Assembly (NCBI RefSeq): GCF_014656215.1
Contig: NZ_BNBZ01000008.1
Span: forward strand, 1 to 64,000
Length of the DNA: 64,000 bases
Direction of reading: 5' to 3'
From: Streptomyces zaomyceticus
Lineage (GTDB): Bacteria > Actinomycetota > Actinomycetes > Streptomycetales > Streptomycetaceae
The position numbers were made by a program, and so were the translations under genes. Under the pieces are notes generated by a model. The model saw only the letters and a list, made by a program, of their open reading frames with translations. It ran no database searches and was not told where the DNA came from. Positions 33,261 to 43,163 of this stretch are shown here, one piece after another (position 1 is the stretch's first letter; every line of letters starts with the position of its first letter).

Positions 33261-34378
33261 CTACGTCGTCCTGTTGGACGGGCTCTGCACGGCGAGCAGG
33301 GCCATGTCGTCGGTGGGGTGACCGCCCGTGTGGCTGCGGACGTCCTTCACCACAGCCGAGAGAAGGCGTTGGGGTGTGGGAAACGTGCGTCCGGTGAGGC
33401 GTTGGACGGGGTCGTAGAACCGGCCCATCTGGTCCCGGGCCTCCGAGAGGCCGTCTGTGTACATCAGCAGGATGGCCCCTGGTGGGAAGTCCCAGTGGTC
33501 TTCCGCGGGTTCGCCGCAGGCGAGTGGGGCGAGTCCCAAGGGGACCGAGAAGGCGTTCGGTGTGAGGAGCGAGGCCGTTCCGTCGGATGTGAGCAGCAGT
33601 GGGGGTGGGTGGCCCAGGTTGATGGTGCGCAGGGTGCCGGGTTCGTCAGGGATTTCCGTGAGGAGGCAGGTGGCGAAGCCTTCGGCGTCGCCGTAGCCGC
33701 TGCGTCGTGCGGTTTCGCGGGCCAGGGCGCGTTCGAGGTCGTTGGCGACCTCGGTGAGGGTGGCTGCCCGGTCGGCTGTTTCCCAGAAGGCGCCGAGGAT
33801 GATCGAGACGGTCTCGATGGCTTCCAGTCCCTTGCCGCGTACGTCGGCGACGATGGTCCGGGTGCCGTGCGGGGTTGCGCGGGCTGCGTACAGGTCCCCG
33901 CCGACGAGCGTGTCCTGCTGGGCGGTCTCGTAGTGCGTGCTCAGGCGCAGTTCGCCGATGTGCTCGGGTGCGGCCGGCAGGACGGCGCGCTGCGCCGCCT
34001 CGGCCACTCCTCTGGCCGCTGTGATCTGGGCGTGGACTCGTACGGCGGCGCGGTTCAGTACGCCGGCCATGACGGTGGCGAATCCGATGGAGATGAGATG
34101 GGTGGCGAGGTCCTGGTTTGCCGCGGTACCCCCGATGCTGTCCGAGACGACGCTGAGCAGCAGCTCGGCCGCGATGCCCGCGACACCGAAGGAGAGTGTC
34201 CCCCACCAGGTGTAGAAGGGAGCGGCCATGAGGGGGGCGACGACGAACGCGGGCATTCCGGTCAGCTGTTCCGGGGTAAGATCTGGAAGACGACGCCGAG
34301 GGTGACCAGAAGGGCGGGAATCGCGCGGGCGCGCTTGCGGGTGGTTTCGCCGCCCGAGTTGTTGCTGCTCAGAGACAT
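33261..34378 (-). pseudogene. SpoIIE/PP2C phosphatase, frameshifted near N-terminus
   Basis: From ATG 34378 the frame reads MSLSSNNSGGETTRKRARAI and PALLVTLGVVFQI, then shifts. The expected continuation LTPEQLTGMPAFVVAPLMAA is in another frame and runs to 33261. A one-base deletion near 34280 explains it. The C-terminal part is intact: GGDLYAARATPHGTRTIVAD, VRGKGLEAI, NLGHPPPLLL, LMYTDGLSEARD and TDDMALL. These are the metal-binding motifs of the SpoIIE-type PP2C phosphatases that dephosphorylate anti-anti-sigma factors. A paralogue with an intact frame lies at 58181. It could still be translated from ATG 34256 without its first membrane segment. Confidence 0.7.
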
Positions 34379-34682
34379 TTCGCTCCGTTGTGTCCCCTCC
34401 GGTTACGCGACGGCCCTGAGACCGGTCCGGTCAGGCTACGCCGGATCGCCGCCCTGTCGTCGCTGCCACGCCCCGCGGCTTGGCGCCGGGCACGGGCCGC
34501 TACAGGGCGCGGTCTCCAGGACTCCAGCCCTTTGCCGGCCCGCTGACGGACGGCGCGGAGCCGTCGGCTCGACCGGGCGACACCGGACACGCGGTCTCCT
34601 TGACTGTCCGACTTCCGCCATGGCGGAACCTTGCCATCCGGTACCACTGTGCCTGTGTTTCGCCACCCGATAGACCAGGGCC
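34379..34682. other. Upstream region shared by phosphatase and protease 1
   Basis: A 304-base divergent control region. It contains a 16-base palindrome (listed separately) and, close to the protease start, GATAGA as a possible -10. Protease 1 lacks a clear ribosome-binding site. Confidence 0.4.
34613..34628. promoter_or_regulatory. Perfect 16-bp palindrome upstream of protease 1
   Basis: TTCCGCCATGGCGGAA is its own reverse complement and lies 54 bases before the first protease start codon. A dimeric regulator, perhaps one of the TrmB/LuxR-like proteins encoded in this array, could bind it (inference). Confidence 0.45.
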
Positions 34683-37600
34683 ATGAGATCCATATCCCGC
34701 CGGCGGTCCACCCTGGCCGCCGCTCTCGTCCTGGCCCTCGCCGGCTGGCCTCCCCTCTCCGCGGCATCGGCGGACACCCCGCCGCTCCGCGCCGCGGAGG
34801 ACGGCACACCGGAGTCCGCCCGGTCCCACGACATCACCCTCGTCACCGGTGACGTGGTGCACTTCACCGATCTGCCCGGCTCCCGCGATGTGGTGACGGT
34901 CGAGCCCGCCGCCGATTCGTCCGGCCCGGTGCAGGTGTACACACGAGGTGAGGACACCTACGTCGTGCCCTCGGACGCGATGCCGCTGCTCGCGGCGGGA
35001 CGGGTGGATCCTCGCCTGTTCAACGTCACGGATCTGCTCGCGATGGGGTACGACGACGCGCGGGCGGACTCGGTCCCGCTCATCGCGACACCGTCCTCGG
35101 TGAACCGCTCCGCCACGCCTCCGCCGGCGCCCGTCGGCTCCCGGACCGTACGGACTCTGCCGTCGATCCGTTCCACGGTCCTGAGCGTCGACAAGGAACG
35201 GTCCCGTGCGTTCTGGCAGGGCATTGCCCCGGGCGGCGGGACCTGGAGTCCCGCGAGCGGCGTCGGCAAGCTCTGGCTCGACGGCCGGGTCGAGGCCTCC
35301 CTCGCGGCGTCCACGTCCCAGGTCAAGGCTCCTGAAGCCTGGGCGAAGGGATTCGACGGCAGCGGTGTGAAGGTGGCGGTGCTGGACACCGGCGCCGACC
35401 TCGATCACCCGGACCTGCAGGGGCGGGTCGACGAGGCGAAGAGCTTCGTACCGGGTGAGGGCGTCGACGACGGCAACGGTCACGGCACGCACGTCGCCTC
35501 GACCGTCGGGGGCAGCGGGGCTGCGGCCGGCGGCGCGGAGAAGGGCGTGGCGCCCGGCGCCCGCCTCCTGATCGGCAAGGTGCTGGCCGACTCCGGATCC
35601 GGAGCCGACTCCGGAGTCATCGCAGGCATGGAATGGGCCAGGGCACAGGGCGCGGACGTCGTGTCGATGAGCCTGGGATCGAACGACCCCTCCGGCGGCG
35701 ACGACCCGATGTCCCTGGCACTCGACGCGCTGTCGGCCGACGGCGGCCCCCTCTACGTCGTTGCGGCGGGCAACAGCTACTCTCCCGGCAGCATCGGTGC
35801 GCCCGGAGCGGCGAAGTCCGCCCTGACGGTGGCCGCCGTCGACGCGAAGGACAAGCGCGCCGACTTCTCCAGCCAGGGCCCGCTCACCGGCTCGCACGGG
35901 CTGAAGCCGGATCTCTCCGCCCCCGGTGTGGGCGTCCTCGCCGCCGCCTCCCAGTCCGTGCCCGGGTGGTCCGGCGGCATGTACCGGTCGATGAACGGCA
36001 CCTCCATGGCCACCCCGCACGTCTCGGGTGCGGCGGCCGTGCTCAAGCAGCGCCACCCCGACTGGAGCGGTCAGCGCATCAAGGACGCGCTGATGTCCAC
36101 GTCGCACACCACGGACGGAAAGCCGTACGAGACGGGCACGGGCCGTCTGGACGTGGAGACCGCCGTGGACACCGTCATCGACGCGACGGGATCGGTTCCG
36201 GCCGCCGTCTACCAGTGGCCCCACACGGGGGATGTGTCCAGCACCCGCACCGTCACCTACCGCAACAGCGGTGACGGCGCGGTGACGCTCGACCTCGCCC
36301 TGGACACCGCGGACTCCGCCTACAGCCTCTCTGCGTCCTCGGTGACCGTGCCGGCCCGTGGGAGCGCCGAGGTCACGCTGACCCTGGATCCGTCGCGGGT
36401 GCCCGTCGACACGACCTTCTCCGGCAGGATCGCCGCCACCGACGCGGCCACGGGCAAGGTCGTGGCCCACACAGGCTTCGCCCTGTACAAGGAGAGGGAA
36501 CTGTACGACTACACGATCAAGGTCATCGGCCGGGACGGGAAGCCGGCCAGGGACACCGTGGTCGTCAACAGTCCTCACCGGAGCGACCCGATGTACGTCA
36601 ACGTCGACGGTGAGACCACGCTGCGCCTGCCCCCGGGCGACTACACCGCCTGGTCGTTCATGGAGGTCCCGGGCGACACCTCCGACGGGCTCGGCATGGC
36701 CCTGCTCCTCGATCCCACGACCACGGTCGACGCGGCCCACCCGAGCGGCGAGGTGCGTCTCGACGCGAGCCGGGCGCGCCGCGCGTACGCCGTTCCGGAG
36801 CGCGAGAGCACGTCCACCCAGACGATCCTCGACTTCTCGCGTGCCTACGAGACGGGCCCGGTGACCTCGGCCTTCAACTGGAACAGCGCCCTGCTCCTGC
36901 CGGCCGCGTACGACTCCCTGTACCTCTCTCCCACGCAGCCGGTGACCAAGGGTTCGCTGGACACGCTGATCCACTGGCGGATGCGCGAGAAGGCGCTGGA
37001 CGCCGAGACCGGCAGCGGTCGCGAGATCGCTCTCACGGCGCAGCGCAACAGCCCGTTCCGCGAGGGCACCAGCACCCTGCGGACGGTGTACGCCGGGAAG
37101 GGTTCGGCAGCCGACTACGCGGGGCTCGACGTCCGCGGGAAGGCCGTCGTCGTCGACCGCAGCACGGAAGTCCCGATCGCCGAGCGTGTGCGGGCCGCCT
37201 CCGAGGCCGGCGCCGCCCTGCTGATCAGCGTCAACGACACGCGGGGCCGACTCTACGAGTCCGCCACCGCGGGCGGTTCCATGCCCGTCGCCTCGGTCAT
37301 GCGGCGGGACGGTGAGCTGCTCATCGCCGAAGCCCGGTCGGGACGGGGCAAGCTGCACGTACGGCAGAAGGAGTACCCGGACTACACCTACGACCTGCTG
37401 CAGACCTTCAAGGGCTCCATCCCGGACACCCCTCTCGTTCACCGTCCCGCGAACGACGACCTGGCACGTGTCGAGACCACGTACAACGCCACCCCCGGCA
37501 CCCTGGGGCAGGGCTCGCGTCACTTCGCACCGACCTGGGGCCCGGCCGTGGGCGCGGACGAGTACGAGCGGTACTCCCGCACGGTCACGGAGTTCGTGGC

Positions 37601-38387
37601 CCAGCACCCCGCGGGCCTCGGGACCTGGTACGAACAGCACGCAGGCTCGGGTACGGGAGCCGGCTTCGCCGAGCGGAACGTGAGCGCCTCCTACACCGCG
37701 GGCAAGCGGTACCGCGCCGCCTGGTTCGCCCCGGTCACCGCGCCGCGCCTGAGCGCCGGCTCCAACTACGTCGCCCAGCAGAACGTCAGCGGAACCTTCC
37801 AGTGGAACGTCGCCATGTGGTCCAGCGGTCACGACGGCCACCTGGGCGTCGGGGGCACGGGCACGAAGACCACGTTGTACCGCGACGGCATGCAGGTCGC
37901 CACGTCCACCAGCCAGTCCGGCCGGGCGTGGAACGCTCCGCAGGGCAGGTACGAGCTCGTCGCCACCGGGCAGCGGGACAGCGTGGCCTGGCCCACGTCG
38001 ACCCGCACGCGCACCGCGTGGGGCTTCGACTACCTGCCCCTGCCGGCGAACGGCGCCGTCCGCGCCGACGTACCGCTGCTGAACCTGGACTACGACGTCG
38101 CCACCGACATCCAGGGGAAGGCGCGCGCGGGACGCCGTCTCGACCTGGGGCTGCGCTCGACGACGTACACCGGTGAGATCGCGGCCACCGCCGCCTCGCT
38201 CCAGGTGTCGTACGACGACGGGGCGACCTGGCGACCGGCTCCACTGAAGCGGACGGGTGAAGGACGGTGGGCCACGGTCCTCCAGAGCCCGGACGACGCG
38301 TCCTCGATCTCCCTGCGGGCGACGAGTGAGGCGCCGGGCGGTCTGAGCGTCGAGCAGGAGGTCGTCCGGGCGGTCCTCCTGAAGTGA
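34683..38387 (+). CDS. Secreted S8 subtilisin-like protease 1
   Basis: A 1234-aa protein with a signal peptide ending about residue 30 (RRRSTLAAALVLALAGWPPL, SAASA), a propeptide with DITLVTGDVVHF, and an S8 catalytic domain: D235 in VLDTGAD, H267 in GNGHGTHVAS, oxyanion Asn in VAAGNS and S441 in MNGTSMATPHVSG. A beta-sandwich region and a PA-like segment (DVRGKAVVVDRS) follow in the C-terminal half. It is an exported processing or degradative protease. It is paralogous in every domain to the proteins at 43691 and, more loosely, 52467. A perfect terminator ends it 9 bases later. Confidence 0.92.
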   Translation: MRSISRRRSTLAAALVLALAGWPPLSAASADTPPLRAAEDGTPESARSHDITLVTGDVVHFTDLPGSRDVVTVEPAADSSGPVQVYTRGEDTYVVPSDAMPLLAAGRVDPRLFNVTDLLAMGYDDARADSVPLIATPSSVNRSATPPPAPVGSRTVRTLPSIRSTVLSVDKERSRAFWQGIAPGGGTWSPASGVGKLWLDGRVEASLAASTSQVKAPEAWAKGFDGSGVKVAVLDTGADLDHPDLQGRVDEAKSFVPGEGVDDGNGHGTHVASTVGGSGAAAGGAEKGVAPGARLLIGKVLADSGSGADSGVIAGMEWARAQGADVVSMSLGSNDPSGGDDPMSLALDALSADGGPLYVVAAGNSYSPGSIGAPGAAKSALTVAAVDAKDKRADFSSQGPLTGSHGLKPDLSAPGVGVLAAASQSVPGWSGGMYRSMNGTSMATPHVSGAAAVLKQRHPDWSGQRIKDALMSTSHTTDGKPYETGTGRLDVETAVDTVIDATGSVPAAVYQWPHTGDVSSTRTVTYRNSGDGAVTLDLALDTADSAYSLSASSVTVPARGSAEVTLTLDPSRVPVDTTFSGRIAATDAATGKVVAHTGFALYKERELYDYTIKVIGRDGKPARDTVVVNSPHRSDPMYVNVDGETTLRLPPGDYTAWSFMEVPGDTSDGLGMALLLDPTTTVDAAHPSGEVRLDASRARRAYAVPERESTSTQTILDFSRAYETGPVTSAFNWNSALLLPAAYDSLYLSPTQPVTKGSLDTLIHWRMREKALDAETGSGREIALTAQRNSPFREGTSTLRTVYAGKGSAADYAGLDVRGKAVVVDRSTEVPIAERVRAASEAGAALLISVNDTRGRLYESATAGGSMPVASVMRRDGELLIAEARSGRGKLHVRQKEYPDYTYDLLQTFKGSIPDTPLVHRPANDDLARVETTYNATPGTLGQGSRHFAPTWGPAVGADEYERYSRTVTEFVAQHPAGLGTWYEQHAGSGTGAGFAERNVSASYTAGKRYRAAWFAPVTAPRLSAGSNYVAQQNVSGTFQWNVAMWSSGHDGHLGVGGTGTKTTLYRDGMQVATSTSQSGRAWNAPQGRYELVATGQRDSVAWPTSTRTRTAWGFDYLPLPANGAVRADVPLLNLDYDVATDIQGKARAGRRLDLGLRSTTYTGEIAATAASLQVSYDDGATWRPAPLKRTGEGRWATVLQSPDDASSISLRATSEAPGGLSVEQEVVRAVLLK

Positions 38388-38395
38388 TAAACACT

Positions 38396-38426
38396 CCGTG
38401 GGGCCGCCCGGGGGGCGGCCCCACGG
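38396..38426. terminator. Perfect 14-bp hairpin between protease 1 and regulator
   Basis: The arms CCGTGGGGCCGCCC and its exact complement surround a GGG loop and are followed by TTTC on the + strand. The hairpin lies between converging genes and can serve both. Confidence 0.85.
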
Positions 38427-38430
38427 TTTC

Positions 38431-39375
38431 TCACACCCAGCTGTGGTGTTTGGCGTGCCAGCCGAGTTGCAGTCGAGTGGTCACCTGCGCTCGTGCCATG
38501 AGGGCCTGCAACCGTCGCTGGACGGTCCGCACGGACATGCCCAGCTGGCCCGCTACGGCGGAGTCCGTCAGCCCTGCCAGGAGCAGCCGCAGGATGTGCG
38601 TGTCCAACACGTCGATCGCGGGATGCGGATCCAGGTAGGGCCGTCCCTGCGTCCAGACCTGCTCGAAGAGCACGGCCGCCACCTGGGCGAGACCGTCGCG
38701 CAGGACGACCGTCGGATCGACGTCCTCGCCGTGACAGCGCAGGGGCAGCATCGCCGTCTCGCCGTCGACGAGGATGAGCTTGCACGGGACGCGGTCGACG
38801 ACGCGTACCTCCACGCCGTCCTCCACTGACTGCGCCACCTGGTCCTGCGCCCCCGGCTCGGTCAGGAACGTGCGGTCGACGACGGCCCGGACCCGCACGC
38901 TGCGACCGATGGCCGTCACCTCCTGGCTGTCGTCGGGCGCGACCGCGCGAGGATCCCCCGCGGACAGGATGTCGATGGTGCTGCGCGCGGACAGCTGGAG
39001 CTGGAGGTGGCGCCGGCGAATCGCCGCGGTCCCGTGGACGATCTCCACCAGGTCCCGCTCGGCCCGGTCCACGTCGACGGTCCGGTACGCCTCGACGAGC
39101 TGGGTGACGGTCAGTTCCGCCCGCAGGAGGCGTTCGCGCTGGGCCGCGAGCTCGGCGCCGAGCGCCACGGCCGGCGGTGAGGCCGCGTATCGTTCGCCGT
39201 CCGTCGTCAGGGCTGCGAGACCTCGGTCGACGAGGAGACTCAGTGCGTCCTCGACCCGGTGGTCCGGCAGGGCGGCCGCGTCGGCGACCTCTGCGCGCCG
39301 TGCCGCCGGAAGCCGCACGAGAGCCTGATAGACGGCGTCCTCGTCCGCCGTGAGTCCCAGCTCCTCCAGGCTCAT
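38431..39375 (-). CDS. TrmB/LuxR-like transcriptional regulator 1
   Basis: A 314-aa protein. Residues 1-70 are a TrmB-like winged helix (LGLTADEDAVYQALVRLPAA). The middle is a ligand-binding-like region. The C-terminal HTH is LuxR-type (LAGLTDSAVAGQLGMSVRTV, QRRLQALMARAQVTTRLQLG), ending LQLGWHAKHH. The second regulator at 57044 shares the whole layout and the LGWHA ending. Such regulators are commonly found beside large S8 proteases in Streptomyces. Placed between proteases 1 and 2, it probably controls them. It converges on protease 1 and is co-directional with protease 2, which it precedes in chromosomal order. Confidence 0.82.
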   Translation of the reverse strand: MSLEELGLTADEDAVYQALVRLPAARRAEVADAAALPDHRVEDALSLLVDRGLAALTTDGERYAASPPAVALGAELAAQRERLLRAELTVTQLVEAYRTVDVDRAERDLVEIVHGTAAIRRRHLQLQLSARSTIDILSAGDPRAVAPDDSQEVTAIGRSVRVRAVVDRTFLTEPGAQDQVAQSVEDGVEVRVVDRVPCKLILVDGETAMLPLRCHGEDVDPTVVLRDGLAQVAAVLFEQVWTQGRPYLDPHPAIDVLDTHILRLLLAGLTDSAVAGQLGMSVRTVQRRLQALMARAQVTTRLQLGWHAKHHSWV

Positions 39376-39512
39376 GTCCGCTCCTCGTCCTCGTCCTCCG
39401 CCGACCGGATCCCGGCATTGTCGCAGGTCGTCGCGGTGGACCTGGAAAACCGGTGGCCGCCTTCGCCAGGCCGGGAGCGTCAGGCGCCACCCTCCGACGC
39501 GGCGACGCGGGA

Positions 39513-39543
39513 CGGCCCGCCCGGAGGAAGACCGGGCGGGCCG
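39513..39543 (-). terminator. 12-bp hairpin terminator of protease 2
   Basis: CGGCCCGCCCGG (39513-39524) and CCGGGCGGGCCG (39532-39543) are exact complements around a 7-base loop, located 30 bases after the stop of the minus-strand protease. Confidence 0.75.
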
Positions 39544-39572
39544 CTGTGATCTGTGCGTCGGGCCGCTGTGAC

Positions 39573-42500
39573 TCAGCCGGCCAGGTCAGGCCGCTGGGTG
39601 ACCCGGATGGAGTTCACCAGCGACTTGCCGTGGATCGCCGACAGGCGGACGTTGAGCTGACCGTCGGTGACCTTCACCGTGATGGTCTTGTCCAGAGCCG
39701 TGAACGTGCCCGCCTCCAGAGCGATGTCGAGGTTGGGCACGAACTCCCGGCCCTCGGCGAGCAGGTCGACGACCCTGGCTCCGGGCTTGGTACCGCTGAC
39801 CTCGGCGAATCCCAGCTCGATGCGGTAGACGCCGTCGGGGACGTTGTCGAAGCGGTACTCCTGCGCGCCGGTACGGGCCGTGCGGTAGAGCTCCTGCTCG
39901 TTCGTGCCGGAGATCGTCTTCTTCGTGCTGGACATCCCCCCGGACCCGATGTAGCCGTACGAGCCGGCCTTGTACGCCCGGTCGGGACCCCAGGCGTCGC
40001 CCCGCAGGTCCGTGATCGAACCGGTGGCGCCAGTGTCGAGCGCCGCCTGGTAGGCCGGGACGACGATCTTCAGCGGAACCTCGATGAGGGGGACCCGGCC
40101 GCTCTCCGACGTGATGAGGAGCGTGCCGGACAGAACCGTGCCCGGAGTGGCGCCGCGGGTGTCGAAGAGCAGGCCCACCTTCTGCGTGGCGCCCTTGGCG
40201 AGGGTGCCGGAGGTGGCCGCGATGGTGACCCAGGCGGCGGAGTCCTTCTCCTTCACCGTGTACGCGGTGGCGATGCCCTCGTTGGTCAGGGTCAGCGTGC
40301 GGGTGCGCGTCTGCTCCGCGGGAACGACCACGGTGTACTGGTCCGCGGAGGCCTTGACCAGAGCGGTCTTCAGGACGGCGTCGGCCACGGCGATGCCGCG
40401 TGCCTTCACCTCGCGCGCCGCGGTGGCGCCGGTGTAGTGCTCCGCGGAGACAGCGATGTCGTAGGTCGCCTCCGTGCTGCCCGCCGGAACCTGGAGGAGG
40501 TAGCTGCCGTCGGCACCCGTGGTGCCCGTGGCGATGTCGGTGCCGCCCTTGCCGACCTTGACGGTGGCGCCCTCGACGGCCTTGCCGTCATTCTCGTCGG
40601 TGACCTTGCCGGCGAGCACGGCGCTCCTGCCGGTGCTGAAGGAGACGCTCAGGCCGTTGGCGACGGCCGGCTGGTTGAACGAGTACTGCAGGGCGTCCAT
40701 GCCGGTGTGGTCCTCGACACCGATCGTCGCGCTGGAGCCGTTCTCGTAGGTGCCGCCGTCGATGTCCTTGTAGTGGTACGAGACGGTGCCGTCCTCGCCG
40801 ATGACCGCGGAGAAGCTGATCCGCTGAGCCGAGGCCGAGATGAACTGCAGGTCGCGCCACTCGACGACCACGGAGCGGTGCGGCGCGGTGCCGCGGGTCG
40901 CCCAGTAGACACCCGAGTTGCTCGAGCCGGTGTCGATCTGCAGGTTGTCCCAGAAGGGGTAGAGGACGCCGTTGGGAACACTGGTGGACGGCAGGCTGAC
41001 GTTCGCCGAGGTGATGCTGGGGGTGCCGAACGCGAGAACGCCCTTCACGGTGGCGTTGGCGGAACGGTACGTCTTGCCGTACAGCGCGACCGGGAACGGC
41101 AGGTCCATCGTGGCTGCGCCGGCCGTCGGGCTGGCGATGGCGAGCTTGGTGTCACCGGCAGGGAAGGCGGCCGTGCCGACCGTGCAGGTCGTGCCGAAGC
41201 CGTCCTCCCGGCTGGCCAGGGAGAAGTCCTTGCCCATCGGGGAGGTCAGTTCCACCCGCGCGGTCGTCGCCGTGGCGCAGCGGCTGACCGGGGTGACGGC
41301 GATGTTGTACGCGCCGGTCGGCAGCGTCATCGAGTAGGTGCCGTCGGCGGCCGTGACCGTCTTCACCGGGGTGCCCTGGACCACGACGGTCGCACCGGCC
41401 TCGGTGCCGCCCTCGGTCCGCACGGTGCCGCTGATCGTGGCGTCCGGTGCCTTCTCCAGGGAGAAGTCCTTGGTCGCCGTCCCGTTCTCGACGATGGTGA
41501 CGGTGGACTCGGTGGAGTGGTAGCCGAACTTGGAGACGGTGACCTTGTAGTCGCCGACCAGGACCTTGGGAACGCCGTACGAACCGTCCACGCCGGTGGT
41601 CAGCGTGGACTTCATCGGTCCGTCCAGCGTCACCGTCGCACCCGCGACACCGGAGCCGCCGGAGCCGACCTTGCCGCCGATCGCGCCGAGCGCGCCACGC
41701 GGGCTGGCCTCGACCGCGGCGAGCGCGTCCAGACGCCCCTCGCCCCAGACGTTGTTGAACTCCGCAGTGCCTCCGCAGCTCAGGTCGGCGGTGTCGATCG
41801 CGGTCTCGTTGAGGATCCGCTCCGTCGCGACGACGTCTCCGCGGAGGGCGGGCGAGGCAGCCCACATCAGCGCCACGGTGGCGGCGGTGTGCGGGGAGGC
41901 CATCGACGTACCCGACTTGACGGTGTATCCGCCGCCGGGCGCGGCCGAGCGGACGTTGGCACCGGGCGCGGCGATGTTCGGCTTGATGATGCCGTCCTCG
42001 CCGGTGCCGCGGGAGGAGAAGCTCGCGATGGCGTTGTTGCTGTCGAACGCGCCCGAGGCGTAGGAGTTGGAGTAGTTGCCGGGTGAGCCCGCGGTGTTGC
42101 AGCCCTCGGCTCCGTTGTTGCCGTTGGAGAAGGCCGGGAAGATGCCCGCGTCTCGCCAGGCCTGGACGAGGTCCTTGTACCAGGTGTCGATGATGTCGGC
42201 ACCCCAGGAGTTGTTGATGACGTCCGGCGCGAGGTCGGGCCTGGGGTTGGCACCGGAGGCGTCCGTGGGCGCGAGCATCCACTGTCCGGAGGCGAGCAGG
42301 TCCGCCTGGGAACAGGAGCTGGTTCCGCAACCCTTGGCCGCTATCCACTGGGCGCCGGGGGCGACGCCGATCCGGTTGCTGCCGCCGTCGTCGCCGACCA
42401 TGGTGCCCACGGTGTGGGTGCCGTGGCCGTTGTTGTCGCAGGGCGCGGAGGTCGGGCAGGTGCCGCCGGGGTCGAACCAGTTGTACGCGTGGTCGTACGA

Positions 42501-43163
42501 GCCGTCGATCTTCAGGCCTCGGTACTTCGACGCGAGGGCGGGGTGGTCGAACTGGACGCCGGTGTCGATGCTGCCGACGACGACGCCTTCGCCGCGGATG
42601 CCGAGGTCGCTCCAGATCTTGGGGGCGTTGATCCGGTCGACGCCCCACTCCACGGCGTTGACCCGGGGCACCTCCTCGGTGCCCGGCAGCGGGTCGGGAA
42701 CCACGACCGGGTCGTCGGCCTCGATGGCGGTCACGTCCGCGCGGGCCGCGATCTTCTCGGCCAGCGCCCGGTCACCGGTGATCTTCACGGTGTTCGAGAT
42801 CCAGAACGACTGGTACGTCGCCCCAGCTTCTTCGGCCAGGGCGATGACCCCGGCCTGGGACTTCTCGGCGAACGCGGTCTTCGTCCGGTAGACAGCACGG
42901 GCCTTGGCCGGCTTGCCCTTCGCCGCACGGGCGGACGTGGCGTCCGCTTCCTGCGTGAAGGTGACCCAGAAAGTCACCTTCTTCTTGTCGGCGAACTGCT
43001 TGAGCACCTTGCCCTCGGACTTCGCCTGGTAGGCGGAGTGCGGGGTGGGGTCCGTCTGAGCCTGGGCCGGAAGGGCTCCGGCCACCAGGGGTACCGCGGT
43101 GATCGCGGCGGTGACGAAGGCTGCGGAAGACCGTCGCCTGAGACGCGTGAAACGTCTGAGCAC
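39573..43163 (-). CDS. Secreted S8 protease 2, bacillopeptidase F-like
   Basis: A 1196-aa protein with a signal peptide (SSAAFVTAAITAVPLVAGAL, PAQAQ) and a catalytic domain of the bacillopeptidase F type: D200 in SIDTGVQFDHP, H247 in NNGHGTHTVGTM and S420 in SGTSMASPHTAA. Tandem carboxypeptidase-regulatory-like beta domains follow (GVDGSYGVPKVLVGDYKVTV, AADGTYSMTLPTGAYNIAVT), and a C-terminal malectin-like carbohydrate-binding domain (YRFDNVPDGVYRIELGFAEV). Start GTG 43163 has AAGGAG six bases upstream. Unlike proteases 1, 3 and 5 it lacks the LITGDVV propeptide, so it is a distinct architecture rather than a local duplicate. Confidence 0.9.
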   Translation of the reverse strand: MLRRFTRLRRRSSAAFVTAAITAVPLVAGALPAQAQTDPTPHSAYQAKSEGKVLKQFADKKKVTFWVTFTQEADATSARAAKGKPAKARAVYRTKTAFAEKSQAGVIALAEEAGATYQSFWISNTVKITGDRALAEKIAARADVTAIEADDPVVVPDPLPGTEEVPRVNAVEWGVDRINAPKIWSDLGIRGEGVVVGSIDTGVQFDHPALASKYRGLKIDGSYDHAYNWFDPGGTCPTSAPCDNNGHGTHTVGTMVGDDGGSNRIGVAPGAQWIAAKGCGTSSCSQADLLASGQWMLAPTDASGANPRPDLAPDVINNSWGADIIDTWYKDLVQAWRDAGIFPAFSNGNNGAEGCNTAGSPGNYSNSYASGAFDSNNAIASFSSRGTGEDGIIKPNIAAPGANVRSAAPGGGYTVKSGTSMASPHTAATVALMWAASPALRGDVVATERILNETAIDTADLSCGGTAEFNNVWGEGRLDALAAVEASPRGALGAIGGKVGSGGSGVAGATVTLDGPMKSTLTTGVDGSYGVPKVLVGDYKVTVSKFGYHSTESTVTIVENGTATKDFSLEKAPDATISGTVRTEGGTEAGATVVVQGTPVKTVTAADGTYSMTLPTGAYNIAVTPVSRCATATTARVELTSPMGKDFSLASREDGFGTTCTVGTAAFPAGDTKLAIASPTAGAATMDLPFPVALYGKTYRSANATVKGVLAFGTPSITSANVSLPSTSVPNGVLYPFWDNLQIDTGSSNSGVYWATRGTAPHRSVVVEWRDLQFISASAQRISFSAVIGEDGTVSYHYKDIDGGTYENGSSATIGVEDHTGMDALQYSFNQPAVANGLSVSFSTGRSAVLAGKVTDENDGKAVEGATVKVGKGGTDIATGTTGADGSYLLQVPAGSTEATYDIAVSAEHYTGATAAREVKARGIAVADAVLKTALVKASADQYTVVVPAEQTRTRTLTLTNEGIATAYTVKEKDSAAWVTIAATSGTLAKGATQKVGLLFDTRGATPGTVLSGTLLITSESGRVPLIEVPLKIVVPAYQAALDTGATGSITDLRGDAWGPDRAYKAGSYGYIGSGGMSSTKKTISGTNEQELYRTARTGAQEYRFDNVPDGVYRIELGFAEVSGTKPGARVVDLLAEGREFVPNLDIALEAGTFTALDKTITVKVTDGQLNVRLSAIHGKSLVNSIRVTQRPDLAG

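Noticed and set aside
34500..37841. Minus-strand frame of 1113 codons across protease 1
   Set aside because: Antisense shadow of a recognised S8 protease with no domains of its own.
39453..42086. Plus-strand frame of 877 codons across protease 2
   Set aside because: Antisense composition; the minus strand shows a full catalytic triad and known domains.
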